Source: BTUB01 sp963836585
Lineage (GTDB): Bacteria > Babelota > Babeliae > Babelales > Vermiphilaceae
Assembly (NCBI GenBank): GCA_963836585.1
Contig: CAWIJV010000003.1
Location: forward strand, 1-64,000
Direction: 5' to 3'
DNA: 64,000 nucleotides
The notes below the pieces were generated by a model that was not told the origin of the DNA, searched no databases, and saw only the letters and a program-made list of their open reading frames with translations. Positions within the stretch are counted from its first letter, which is position 1. Each line of letters starts with the position of its first letter. Below, in pieces: positions 31,755 to 42,031 of this stretch. A program made the position numbers and the translations under genes.

Positions 31755-34234
31755 ATGAACAAGAAATCATGCATTGTTCTCCTCGTTTTGCTCGCAATGC
31801 TCGGCGTGCTTCCCGGCTGTGGTGGCAAGCGAAATAGAGCAAAAAATCTAAGCCCTCTCTAAGACAAACCTCTTGAAACATCAATTGATTTGCCTACCAG
31901 TTTTGATGAAGAGAAATTGAGTGCGATTCGGGCATCACCACCGAACCTGCGCTAATCTTGGAGGCAAGAAACTGAAGACGCGTCCGGATATTTCAAGTGG
32001 CAGCAAAGCCCGAAGAAAAACCGATCGTTGAACCACTTGCGCCCGAAATTCATAAACCAAGAGCCTGAACAAACGCCAACCATGAGCTGAATGAGCCGGC
32101 GATCGAATTTAATTTCGAAAATGCTGATCTTGAAATGCTCATCACTCAAATTTCAGAACTTTTTGACATCACCTTTATTGCCGATGATGCTATTACGCCC
32201 ATGCTGCAAGGCGCAAAAAGTGTAAAAGGCAATAAAATATCCTTCAAGACGCAGCGCACACTTACCCGCCAGGAAGCGTGGAATCTTTTCCTAACATTCC
32301 TGGAAATCTCAGGATTCACCGCCATTGCTGAATCAAATCCAAAAATTCGCCGCATCGTGACTCTCGAGACTGCGCAGCAAATCACCACTCCCTGCCTATA
32401 TTGGCGTTGCCTGCTAGCCACATTGCCTGATAATGATGAGATGGTGCGCTTTGTCTACTTTGTTGAAAACACGTCGCTGGATACGATTACGAACCATAGT
32501 TGATTCGATGCGCTCTGCCAGCTCATCACTCGTGGTATTACAGGAATTAAAAGCTTTCGTGCTCACCGATAAGGCATACAATATCAAAAGCTTAATGAAC
32601 ATTGTGCATGAACTTGATAAAGTCACTATGCCACAGGCAATGTCGGTCCTTAAATTGCGCCGCGCTGATGCTAAAGAAGTAAAGCAACTGTATGATTCTC
32701 TGGCTCAAGTTGATGAAAAATCGGTGCAACAGCAACGCTTTTTCCCGGGCAGCAAACTTCCATCTAACCACTATTTCTCTGAGCAAATAAGTGTATTTGC
32801 TGAGCCACGCACCAACTCATTAATTTTACTTGGGCCCGCCGAAGTCAATTAAACGCTTAGAAGATTTTATTATGCAATCGGTGGATACTGAACTAACGGT
32901 GCCTTATTCGCCGCTCCATGTGTTGCAACTGCGCTATGCTGATGCCACCACCGTGGCTAATATTATGAATGAGGTAACTAAATTTGGCGCAACCACCGAA
33001 GCCGGAAAAGTGGGCGGCGTGCGCGGCGGGGATAAATATTTAAAACCGATCACCTTTACTCCTGAACCTGAAACCAATCGCATTGTGGTAAAAGGAGATT
33101 ATGAAGATTTTCTTAAAGCAAAAGAAGTGATTCTGGAACTTGATGCTCCGCAACCGCAAGTAGGCATTGAAGTGCTTCTCTTGGGCATTACGCTCAGCGA
33201 AGCCAAACAGCTGGGCGCACAAATTAGAACCCTGAACCGGGCCGCATGGGCTTCTTGGCACCAATGTTACCTATCAAACCTCAGGATTATTTGGCAACTA
33301 AGGCATTCAAGAAAATCCTAATGGCAATGGCGTTAATCGTCTTTTGGGCAACCTGTTCAATCTTGTTTCTTCAGGTGTTACGCGCGGGCAATACGATTAT
33401 CTCTTTGGGCGATTCGCTCAGCGTCTGGGCAATCATTCAAGCATTCAAACGGCAAGCAACGTGCAGGTACTTGGCAAATCCATTCTTGATCGCCACCAAT
33501 AAAACCAAAGCAACCGTTTCATTGGGTGAAGTTCGCCGCGTGATCACCGGCACTATCGTGGGCACCTGCCTGTAAATACCTATGGTGATGCGCCGGCTAA
33601 ATTAGAAGTTGCGATCACGCCACAAATCAATTCTGATGGAATGATCATTCTTGAATATTATTGTCTCGCTTTCACAATTCGTGGGCGCGGCAAATCCTAA
33701 TAATGCCGTTCGTACCGTGAGAGAGATTAAGACCAAGGCGATTGTGACTAATAAAGAGGTGATCGCGCTGGGCGGATTGGTGCGAAATAACATTGTAGAG
33801 ACACAAACTAAAGGTACCAATATTGGGCGATATTCCTATTTTAGGATGGATCTTTAAAAATAAACAAAAGACTGAGTCTAAATCAAATCTCTTGGTGCTT
33901 ATCTCTTCCCGCATTATTGAGCCAACTGCAGATGAAGATATTATTAGATTTACCCAGAATCATATTACCGATTACACTGATGCGGCTAATGAGATGGTCT
34001 ATCCATCAGAAAAACGGGATCCGGTAAATCGTTGGTTCTTCGGCACCACCATACACTCAATGAACAGTGCCACCGATGAGTTTATTTATCGCAACCAAAA
34101 GCGTGCATTGGAAGAAAATAAACTTAATATGAGACATAGTTCCTCCTATGCCGATGGCGCAAGGCCCTGCACAACCGGCACCTACCAAAGTTGCTGCCGT
34201 TCGCCCGAGAATCGCAAACGCTTCCACGCTCTAG
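31755..34234 (+). pseudogene. gspD: Secretin (GspD/PilQ-like), first copy, frameshifted
   Basis: The first frame encodes a lipoprotein-like signal (CIVLLVLLAMLGVLPGCGGK), so the N-terminal Cys could be lipidated. It hits a TAA at about 31860 and continues in other frames: N0/N1-type domains (EPAIEFNFENADLEMLITQI; LHVLQLRYADATTVANIMNE) and PQVGIEVLLLGITLSEAKQL. The C-terminal secretin core has ATVSLGEVRRVITG, VIALGGLVRNN and VPILGDIPILGWIF. Secretins form the outer-membrane gate of type II secretion and type IV pili. About ten frame changes and two in-frame stops are visible. A second secretin gene follows at 36453. Confidence 0.7.
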
Positions 34235-34249
34235 CAAGGAGGTACGCGC

Positions 34250-35890
34250 ATGATAAAGAATATATTTTTACCCGAACAGATTCGTGGCTATTATCCGCTG
34301 CCTGTAACCATCATAGGATTTGATATTGGCAAAACCTCGGTAAAAGCAGCGGTGATCCATTGCAAAGGCACAGAAATCACTATCGAAAAGTTTTTTGAAG
34401 AGCCAATCACTATCGGCATCTTCTGCCGATTATCAAGAGCGGGCCGTTGCCGCAATAAAAATTATTTTAGAGCAAGTGAGTGCGTTACGATAAAATTGTT
34501 TCATCGCTTCCCAGTGGCCAAGCAATATTTAAAGAGCTCAAGCTTCCCTTTCCGGGAATTGATACCATTCGAAAAGTAATCTCCTATGAAGTGGAGCCGT
34601 TACTTGCCCTTCTCATTGCAAGATGCAGTAATTGATTGCATCATTACTAAAGAAAATAGCGAAGAAAAAAGTTCAGAAATCTTGGTAGCAGCGGTGCAAA
34701 ATCAAGTTATTGCTCAACATTTGGCGCTCTTTGAAGCGGCCGGTGCGCAGCCTGAAAAAGTTACCATCGATATGTTCGCGCTTTATGGGCTCTATACAAA
34801 AATTCCTTCCTATGCTCAGCAAAAAAATGGCATAGTGCTTTTGGAGATTGAGCCACAAACCACTCGCATGGCCTATATTTATAATGGCCAGCTGCAAATT
34901 TATTCGCACCTTTGCCAAAGGGTTGATTGATCAAGCGCGCGTGATCGCCACAGCTACCGGCCTTTCAGAGCAAGAGGCCTATCAAAGTATTATTCGCTAT
35001 GGGCTAGAATCTAATCATGATCAGGCGCATACGCAGGCAGCCAAGCAAGCATTTACCACTGTCTTTAATGAAATATCTATTCACATTACAGTCATTCACC
35101 AGCCAAACTAAGCCACCACAATCACTGCAAAAAATAATGCTGTTTGGTACCAGTGCGACCATAAAAGGATTACCGGAATTGGTAACCGATCTTGGCACAT
35201 GTGCCCACGGAACTGTTTCAAGTAAATAGCTTGGTGCACAATGGCTTTGGCATCAGCGCGAAAGTTTCCATACCCCAACCGAACATCGTCAGTTTAGCCA
35301 CGGCGCTGCCACGCACGCCCACATCCTCATTCAACTTGCGCCAAAAAGAGTTTTCACGCTTGGATTCTCATCTCTTTTTACAACAAATTATTGCTGCAGG
35401 CCTATTATTGGGACTCATTTTGGGCGGCCTGCTAGGCATAAGCTATTTGGCAAATTCTCTCGCATGCGCAAAGAAGCGCGCCAATCTGAGCAAGAAGTGG
35501 TGATGACGCTCAAAGAAAAGATTGCCAAGATTCCTGCCGATCAAACCGGGCTGGATGAAATGCTCGACTCTGCCAAGACAATCGTGAATCAAGAAGAAAA
35601 AATATGGTCCGCCTTCACCGGCGCTTCCCGTTCACGCTTTCTTGGAATACTTACTAGAATTAACCAGTAAGATTGAAAAACAAAAATTAGGGCTGGAAAT
35701 TGAACGGCTGGCAATCAGCGGCGATACGATCACACTCAAGGCGCAAGTGCGCGGCTACGAAGAGTTGCGTCAGCTGGAATCTGAATTACGAAACTCTAAG
35801 CTCTTTAGCTATGTTGAATCACCGCAAGATCCAAAGTTTACCATGACGATCAGGCTTGCAAAAAAATTAGGCGCGCGGGGGAATCAATGA
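34250..35890 (+). pseudogene. gspL: GspL-like (PilM-PilN fused) protein, frameshifted
   Basis: Starts at the ATG at 34250 behind a near-perfect AAGGAGG. The recovered protein has an actin-like PilM half (IGFDIGKTSVKAAVIHCKGT; VISYEVEPLL then FSLQDAVIDCII; GIVLLEIEPQTTRMAYIYNG) and, after a membrane helix (AAGLLLGLILGGLLGISYLA), a PilN-like half ending in a ferredoxin-like fold (LEIERLAISGDTITLKAQVR). GspL has this fused design and recruits the secretion ATPase. About nine frameshifts break it. Its stop overlaps the next ATG (ATGA). Confidence 0.65.
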
Positions 35891-36444
35891 GTTTCTTGGA
35901 ACAGTTACAAGCAAAAATAAATAATTTAGATGAGCGTACCTGGTATCACTATGTTGCCGTCGCGGCCGGGCTTATTTTTAGTATTAATCGTGCTTATTTT
36001 ATTTTTTTATTTGAGTAGCATTAAAAAATGGGAGCAGCGGCTCGAGTCGATTAATGATAGTCGCCAAGAGGCAAAACGAATTATTGAAAAAGCCGATCGA
36101 GTAGCCAAAGCACGAGACTGAAGTGACCACGATTTTAAAAGAAGATCCTAATTTTAAAATAAAAGAATATATGCAAGACACCCTGCACCAAAATAGGCAT
36201 TCGTGAAAATGTGGCATCAGAAAATGTGGTGGCCATTGGGCAGGATGAGCATTATTCAGAAACGGTCGCCAATTATCAACTGGCAGGAATTAGCATGAAA
36301 CAGCTCACACAATTTTTGGATGAGATTGATGAAAATCAGCGCGTATTTACCAAAGAGCTTGAGATTACTAAATCGAAAAAAGTTCCGCGCGCCATTGATG
36401 TGGGTATTGTCGTTGCAACCTTGATGCCGAAAGAAACCGCGTAG
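35887..36444 (+). pseudogene. gspM: GspM/PilO-like protein, frameshifted
   Basis: Recovered as about 185 residues: a short N-terminus (FLEQLQAKINNLDERTWYHY), one membrane helix (VAVAAGLIFS then LIVLILFFYLSSI), a coiled region (QRLESINDSRQEAKRIIEKA) and a small C-terminal domain with YQLAGISMKQLTQFLDEIDE. This is the PilO/GspM layout that pairs with GspL. About three frame changes are seen (near 35982, 36118 and 36190). The last 78 codons, from 36211, are intact. The ATG overlaps the gspL stop, and the second secretin starts 8 bp after its stop. Confidence 0.6.
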
Positions 36445-36476
36445 GAGTTGATATGAACTGGAAATTGTTAATACGA

Positions 36477-36620
36477 TGGTTCGATACGTCTCGCTTCGCG
36501 AGACACTCACCACGATGCTTCGACGAGCTCAGCACGAACGGGGGACCCCCGATCATCCCGAGCTTGTCGAGGGACCTGAGTAGTCCGCCGAAGCCTTGGC
36601 GTAGGCTGACGTATCGAAGG
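36477..36620 (+). repeat. Palindromic repeat inserted in frame in secretin gene
   Basis: 144 bp, exactly 48 codons, between codon 8 and the apparent signal peptide of the second secretin. It contains TGGTTCGATACGTCTCGCTT, CACTCACCACGATGCTTCGA, GTTCGTGC-like and CTTGTCGAGGGACC pieces seen elsewhere between genes, plus hairpins GTCTCGCTTCGCGAGAC and GGGGGACCCCC-like. It keeps the frame open, in the manner of Rickettsia palindromic elements. Confidence 0.65.
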
Positions 36621-39044
36621 ATCTCAAAATTAATTTTTACGTTATTGTTTGCAGCGCAAATAATATGTGCTCACCCTGAGCAAGTGCACGGAGTCCTCAA
36701 AGAAAAAGTGGAGCATTCGGATCCACAAAATCCAAAACGCCCCTTGCGCCGCCGGCATATAAAGCGCGAAATAAATTTTTATTTTGATAACGAACCACTC
36801 ATAGATTTCATCAATTTTCTAGCCGCTGAAAAAGAGATAAATGTGGTGTTTCCCATCGGCGCCAATGCTATTAATGCAAATGTCACCCTTGCATTTAGAA
36901 GACAAAATAAGCCTCGATGAAGCATGGGACATTCTATACACGCTTCTGGATATTGCCGGCTATTCGATGATGGCCAAAGAAGAGACCTATAATATTGTAA
37001 AAACCACCAAAGAGAGTCGTGCGCGAAGCGCATGCCACTCTATATTGTAAAACCGGATGAAATTCCCGATTCGGATAAACGTATTCGTTATCTTTACTAT
37101 TTTACTCACATCAAAGTGAATGATGATCCCAATAATGAGCTGTTGGCAATTGCAAAAGATGTCCTCCCGCCAGAAACCACCGCTTCACGATTGATGCTCT
37201 GAGCAACAGCCTTCTGCTCAATGGCAAAGCAAATGATATTAAGGCGTTCATGCATATTATCGGCGCGCTCGATCAAGTGGATGCAGAAGAAAGGCCGGAA
37301 GTAATTCAATTGCGCTATTTAAATGCGGAAACTATCGCCGCATTATTTAATGATCAAATTCTGCGCGCGGCCGGTGATGTGAATCAAAATCGACTGGGCG
37401 TAAAAGTTCCCAACAATAATACCTACTTCAAAAAAGTTCGAGTGGTCGCCGATCCACGCACCAATCGATTGATCGTCTTTGGCGACCGCAAGCGGTGAAC
37501 GCGTAAGAGATTTTATTAATAAATATATTGATGTTGAACTGGAATCGGGCAAATCGATTTTGCATGTGTATCAATTGCAATATTTGGATGCAGTGAAATT
37601 TGAACCGGTACTCAAAAGCATTATTGAATCTTCAAAACAGGGTGGCACCGAACAATCAAAAGCAGGCGCCACCACCCCCGGTGGCACCGAGCGCTTCTTT
37701 GATCAAGTGATTATTAAAGCTGATCAACCAAAAACAATCACGGGCGAACAGCCGGGCGGCTCCATGCAGGGAAGCAACAATTTGATTGTTGCCGCACGCA
37801 ATGATGATTGGGAGCGAATCAAAAAATTAATTGAAGAGCTGGATATTCCGCAACCGCAAGTAATCATCGAAGTGCTGGTTGCCGATTTAACCATCATGGA
37901 TATTGCGTCTTTGGGCGCCAATATTCGCAATCCATTGGGCACCGGCATTCCTAAATATGCAAATTTCCAATCGTCTCAAATTCCTAAGGTTGCCAGCAGC
38001 CCGGTTACCTTCTTGACCGACACTCTTACCGATCCGACAACTATTCAGGCAGATCTACTCCGCAACGCATTTGATTCTACGGGTACCATTCAAAGTACTT
38101 GTGATCCGGTTAATACGAGCGATTGCTTCAGCACCGCCGGATTTTTATCCTCCGGCACCGCAGTACTTTCTTTGAGCGATGCGGCCACCGGCAAAACATG
38201 GGGCATGGCGCAGGTGCGCAAATATCTGGATGCGCGAAAGATCCTTTCGGCACCTCATTTAATGTGCACCAACAACACTCCCGCTGAAATTAAAATAGCC
38301 CAAGAACGATTGGCCATCGATCAGGGTTCGGGTAGCACCGGTGGTACCACCACGCAAACCCGTAAATGGATTCCTGCTGAATTAAGCGTACGAATTACGC
38401 CGCGCATCAGCTCAGCCGATACGGTGAACTTGAGTGTGGTAGTCAATATTAATAATTTTGATTCATCAGCAGCAACTTTTACCAACGCAGATCCTAATAC
38501 TGCCAATCAGACCACCAGAAATGTTACCACCAATGCGAATGTAAAAAGCGGTAACATTTTAGCGCTGGGCGGCTTAACACGCGTTGACACTGCCATTGAT
38601 CAGCAACAAACGCCTATTTTGGGTAATATTCCCATCATTGGATGGTTCTTTAAGGATCGCACCAACAGTGTGGTCAAAAATAATTTGACGGTATTTATTT
38701 CGCCAACTATCGTAATGCCCCGTTCACGCGATGGCGTGAGCGATTACACCACCAAACAGGTGCAGCTGGCAAAAAGCTACTCTCAAGATGCGATGCTCTT
38801 TGAAAATCTGCGCGATCCGATTACCCGCTGGTTCTTCAAAACACAATCAGATGATGCTACCACCTCAATCGATGATTTTATTGCGCAAGATGAATTTATC
38901 GCGCCAACACTGTTTGATGTTCGTGCGGAGGACCGCACGACTGCTGAAGTTAAAAAAACAGAATCAACAAAACTTGCTGCAGCGCCGGAAAAACCAAAAG
39001 CTCCCCATGATACAGTAATCGCACAGCCATCACGAGAAGAGAAA

Positions 39045-39088
39045 CCGTTCGTGCTGAGTGCGAACGGAGTGAGCGTATCGAAGCATGC
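39045..39088 (+). repeat. Palindromic repeat in frame in secretin C-terminus
   Basis: CCGTTCGTGCTGAGTGCGAA then CGGAGTGAGCGTATCGAAGC inside codons for PFVLSANGVSVSKHANG. Hairpin stem CCGTTCG / CGAACGG. The same family is found in intergenic spaces at 6928 and 7944. Confidence 0.6.
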
Positions 39089-39160
39089 AAATGGATCAAC
39101 CAATTCCGATTTGAAAACCATTGTTGCTAATGAAGAGAATCCATTTCAAAAAGGCCTCAC

Positions 39161-39652
39161 ATGAACAAAAAATATATTGGAATAATAGCCCTCTCCACAC
39201 TTTTTCTTGCCTACATTTTCCATCGCAACTATGCCTTTATTCCCACTGCACAAGATTGCGGGGCTGCTATCAACCCTCGTGGTCGCCTGGTGGATGATTT
39301 TGAGCGTGGCATTAAATGCATGCTTGCTGGGCATAAAGATGTATATTTAGGAAATATAGCGGGCGTCATCTATGAAAGAATTCCTAAACAATACGAAAGC
39401 AAAGAAATTCAACTGATCCGTTTGCCCGAAGGCGGATTTATTCTCTACACTAAAAAAGGCGAACGCAACGCGCGACTATTAGAAAAATTAGATTCAGAAA
39501 ATATAAATATTAGACGCAATGATTTTTTGGCCGGTTATTTGCTCGGCTATGCCGAAGAAGATATTAAATATTTTTACGATCAAAACAAAATCTCCACCTT
39601 TGAGCAAGATAAAACCAATGCAATGAAATGGATTGCCGCTAACACAAAATAG
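39161..39652 (+). CDS. Secreted or anchored protein of unknown function
   Basis: 163 residues; its ATG overlaps the secretin stop (ATGA), so it belongs to the secretion operon. The N-terminus (KKYIGIIALSTLFLAYIF) is a signal anchor. The mature part has two cysteines and a mixed alpha/beta composition (PEGGFILYTKKGERNARLLE; RRNDFLAGYLLGYAEEDIKY). No family is recognised. Position suggests a component or substrate of the secretion apparatus, but nothing in the sequence confirms that. Confidence 0.65.
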   Translation: MNKKYIGIIALSTLFLAYIFHRNYAFIPTAQDCGAAINPRGRLVDDFERGIKCMLAGHKDVYLGNIAGVIYERIPKQYESKEIQLIRLPEGGFILYTKKGERNARLLEKLDSENINIRRNDFLAGYLLGYAEEDIKYFYDQNKISTFEQDKTNAMKWIAANTK

Positions 39653-39721
39653 GCAAATCTGCTCCGTTAAAAATTGTTTAAACATCTTTAGAAAATGGAT
39701 TATTTAATTTGGAAAACAGCT

Positions 39722-40546
39722 ATGAAGATATCATCAAAACTATTTTTAATACTATGCAGTGTAACAATTTCCACTCCCCGCAATTCAATTGCCCTGTTTG
39801 AAAAATTTTTTAAGAAAAAAATCGAAAATCCTCCCATCGAATGCCCTTGCTCAGACAAAATAGGGCTCATAAAAATTATAGGCAAAGTGAATCTAGAAAA
39901 TGTTGAAATGATTCTCAAAAAAATCATTGCATTTGCCGAAGATCCACAGGTTAAAGGTGTCTTGCTTGCAACAAGCTCAGAAGGCGGAAATTCTGCTATC
40001 ACCGAGCTCATTTTTAGAGAGCTGCAACTGCTATCGATGGCAAAACCGACAGTCACGCTGGTAATAAATGATTGCCTGTCTGGGGGCTATAAAATTGCCA
40101 CTGGAACCAATTGGATTATTGCTCAAGCAGCAAGCTCTATGGGCAGCATTGGCTCCATATCTGTTATAGAAAGACACAAAAATTCTCATATCAATAGAAA
40201 TGGCTATGAAGCTGATATTTCTTATGAGATTATACAAGCAGGAAAATTTAAAGCGCTCGATTATCCGGAATCTCCCGCACTCAGTGATGAAGAGCGTGCC
40301 TATTTGCAGGCAGATATGGATGCCACGTATAAAGTATTTTATACATTAGTTGCTCAGCAAAGAAATTTGCCGCTGGAAAAGCTCAGCGAATGGGCAGACG
40401 GCAAAATATTCACCGGAGAAAAAGCGCTGGAGCTTGGCCTTATTGATCAAATTGGCGGCTATTCAGATGCAATAAAAAAACTGCAGGAACTCATCAAAGA
40501 GCGCGGAATCCCCCTTGACCCAAAATGGGTTTTTAGAGAGTGGTGA
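39722..40546 (+). CDS. S49-family (SppA-like) serine peptidase
   Basis: 274 residues from the ATG at 39722, chosen because a signal-like stretch (MKISSKLFLILCSVTI) starts there and GGAAA precedes it; an ATG at 39695 is upstream. Clp-fold motifs: IGLIKIIGKVN, VKGVLLATSSEGGNSAI, the catalytic-Ser region in LSGGYKIATGTNWIIAQAAS then SMGSIGSI, and the C-terminal GKIFTGEKALELGLIDQIGG. SppA-type enzymes clear signal-peptide remnants in the membrane. The short single-domain length fits the SppA36/SohB type. Confidence 0.85.
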   Translation: MKISSKLFLILCSVTISTPRNSIALFEKFFKKKIENPPIECPCSDKIGLIKIIGKVNLENVEMILKKIIAFAEDPQVKGVLLATSSEGGNSAITELIFRELQLLSMAKPTVTLVINDCLSGGYKIATGTNWIIAQAASSMGSIGSISVIERHKNSHINRNGYEADISYEIIQAGKFKALDYPESPALSDEERAYLQADMDATYKVFYTLVAQQRNLPLEKLSEWADGKIFTGEKALELGLIDQIGGYSDAIKKLQELIKERGIPLDPKWVFREW

Positions 40547-40739
40547 TCCTTGCCGGTTCTTCTGCCAGCTCTTTGCACCAATCCAGGTAAACATCAATGG
40601 ACTTCCTAAACTCACGCTCTAATTCTTCGGGATTTGTTCCTTGGAAAGTGATGGTATCCTTGAGCCCGATTACTTCACCATGAAAAAATTTTTCATCGGA
40701 ATCGTATTCAACCCTGCCTTTATAGCCTTTATATTTCAT
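40533..40739 (-). CDS. Orphan HicB-like protein, C-terminal domain missing
   Basis: 68 residues, close to the HicB at 7187-7502: YKGYKGRVEYDSDEKFFHGE and IGLKDTITFQGTNPEELERE are nearly the same. It stops after ELAEEPARITTL, within the 3' end of the S49 gene (14-bp overlap), and lacks the ribbon-helix-helix DNA-binding tail. No hicA is next to it. It may be a remnant left when the gene was cut, or a stand-alone HicB fold. Its promoter region shares an ATGGTACCAT palindrome with the hicAB locus. Confidence 0.75.
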   Translation of the reverse strand: MKYKGYKGRVEYDSDEKFFHGEVIGLKDTITFQGTNPEELEREFRKSIDVYLDWCKELAEEPARITTL

Positions 40740-40782
40740 TGATAACCTTTAAGCTTAAATTCAGCTGAGATAACACTGTAAT

Positions 40783-40792
40783 ATGGTACCAT
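40783..40792. promoter_or_regulatory. Palindromic candidate operator
   Basis: ATGGTACCAT, a perfect palindrome between the divergent orphan hicB and the 49-residue ORF, only 2 bp before the ATG of the latter. The same half-sites occur upstream of hicA at 7788-7810. Confidence 0.45.
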
Positions 40793-40794
40793 TT

Positions 40795-40944
40795 ATGAAA
40801 AAGCAAAACAAAGAAAATCCGGCAAAAGAGATCCCCAAGGAAGAGCTGTGGCTCTTTGACCCTAAGAATAAAGCCATAGTTGATGAGCTTAAAAAGGCTC
40901 TCAAGCAAAAGGCCGTCCATAAGATCAATTTAGATACTCTGTAA
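40795..40944 (+). CDS. Small antitoxin-like ORF
   Basis: A 49-codon frame: KKQNKENPAKEIPKEELWLF then DPKNKAIVDELKKALKQKAV ending HKINLDTL. The pattern ELWLFDxKNKAIVDELKKALKQ-INLD-L resembles the toxin-binding C-terminal tails of YefM/RelB-type antitoxins. It is divergent from the orphan hicB and converges on the M48-like gene at 40953. No DNA-binding domain is present, so it could be a relic tail or a minimal antitoxin. No ribosome site is obvious because the ATG sits next to the palindrome. Confidence 0.5.
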   Translation: MKKQNKENPAKEIPKEELWLFDPKNKAIVDELKKALKQKAVHKINLDTL

Positions 40945-40952
40945 ATTCATGA

Positions 40953-41906
40953 TTAGTTGTATTTCTTCAAAAGAACTATTCGTTCCTGATCAGAAGGATG
41001 ATCTAGAAATCCGAAGGTATAATTAATAAGTTTTAATGAGGTAAATGGATTTAAATAAGAAAACCAAGAGCCGCTTATTGTAGGGGCATCTTTTGCGATA
41101 GCTTTTTCGAAAAATGATATGCCTCCTTGAGCGCAATCTAATAATTGAGCAGACTCTCTATCAGCTTCTATTTCTAGAGATTGACTAAATTTATAATAAA
41201 AATATTTACTTATAAACCAATGGACCAAAGGAGCAGTTGCAATAGCGTGATTACTCGTTTTTAAAAAATTTAGTATGCGTGAACAATAGCTTTTTTCATC
41301 TAATTTTAAAATTTTTTCAGCCTTTTCAAACAATACTTGTGCAACCTTATCATATGCTAGCAAGGCACTTGATGTCCCAAGCAATATGCCCAAAGCAGCA
41401 AAACTTCGTTTTTCTGGGTGATAATTCTTCGCATGCGTTATTTCATGTCCAATTACAAATGTTTTTTCATCTTCGGAAGAACTATTATAAAATTCATGAT
41501 TCATCGTAATTAGGTTAGCGGATCCAATACTTGAAAGGCCCGCAGTATTTCCAGCAGCAGAAGAAAGAATTAAATAGGTTAATTTATCGAAATTCATTTT
41601 TTTTAAAATTAAACTCAGTGATTCAGAAGAATTCATATGAATAATCTCGATCCGCTTATCTTTATTAGATGAAGAATCAAAATGAGAGAGGTATGAGAGA
41701 ATTTCATAGGCAGCAATAATACTCAGTTGCACGCCTACAAAATTTTTCTTATATGTAAAATACGGAGCAAGAGTTGAAATAAATTTTTTTGATCTACTCG
41801 AAAACGTTTCTTCTTGATTAGTTTTTATAGGATTAATATTGGGAATATTATCCATAGCACTTGAAGACCAAAAAAAGAACATCGCTAAAATCATCCATTT
41901 TTTCAT
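40953..41906 (-). CDS. Exported M48-like zinc metallopeptidase, second copy
   Basis: 317 residues. Signal peptide (KKWMILAMFFFWSSSAMD), then a domain with the zinc motif HEITH in TFVIGHEITHAKNYHPEKRS and a downstream LEIEADRESAQLLDCA, where the Glu and Asp fit the third-ligand ExxxD motif of M48. Two weak hydrophobic segments lie between them. Same general design as 8155-9045 but low direct similarity. Probably acts on proteins in the envelope or outside the cell. Confidence 0.8.
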   Translation of the reverse strand: MKKWMILAMFFFWSSSAMDNIPNINPIKTNQEETFSSRSKKFISTLAPYFTYKKNFVGVQLSIIAAYEILSYLSHFDSSSNKDKRIEIIHMNSSESLSLILKKMNFDKLTYLILSSAAGNTAGLSSIGSANLITMNHEFYNSSSEDEKTFVIGHEITHAKNYHPEKRSFAALGILLGTSSALLAYDKVAQVLFEKAEKILKLDEKSYCSRILNFLKTSNHAIATAPLVHWFISKYFYYKFSQSLEIEADRESAQLLDCAQGGISFFEKAIAKDAPTISGSWFSYLNPFTSLKLINYTFGFLDHPSDQERIVLLKKYN

Positions 41907-42015
41907 TAAAAAAAATCCTGCGTCAATAAATTAGATATATTATATATTTATATTATCAAATTGGAAATCTATGTAAAGGTTTCGGTGGCGTTACACTTTC
42001 AATCCCCCCTATTTT

Positions 42016-42031
42016 CAGGGCAAATACCCTG
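42016..42031. other. Small hairpin in 41907-42189 spacer
   Basis: CAGGGCAAATACCCTG forms a 5-bp stem. The spacer also holds pieces of the dispersed repeat (CAGGCGGACCTACCCGC) and the promoter at 42123-42150, but no gene. Confidence 0.3.

Larger units (their letters stand above)
36453..39164 (+). pseudogene. gspD: Secretin (GspD-like), second copy; 5' part frameshifted
   Basis: The start at 36453 has GGAG upstream. MNWKLLIR is followed by a 48-codon in-frame palindromic insert (36477-36620) and then a signal peptide (ISKLIFTLLFAAQIICAHPE). N-domains follow with frame changes near 36900, 37035, 37200 and 37495. From 37500 onward one frame runs 555 codons to the stop, with VIIEVLVADLTIMDIASLGA, ILSAPHLMCTNNTPAEIKIA, ILALGGLTRVD and TPILGNIPIIGWFF, the secretin core. 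A second repeat (39045-39088) lies in frame near the C-terminus. Having two secretins in one operon is unusual; one may replace or partner the other. Confidence 0.75.

Noticed and set aside
30631..37500. Many short genes or programmed frameshifting in the secretion operon
   Set aside because: Pieces align end to end as parts of five known proteins; the number and irregular placement of shifts do not fit programmed recoding.
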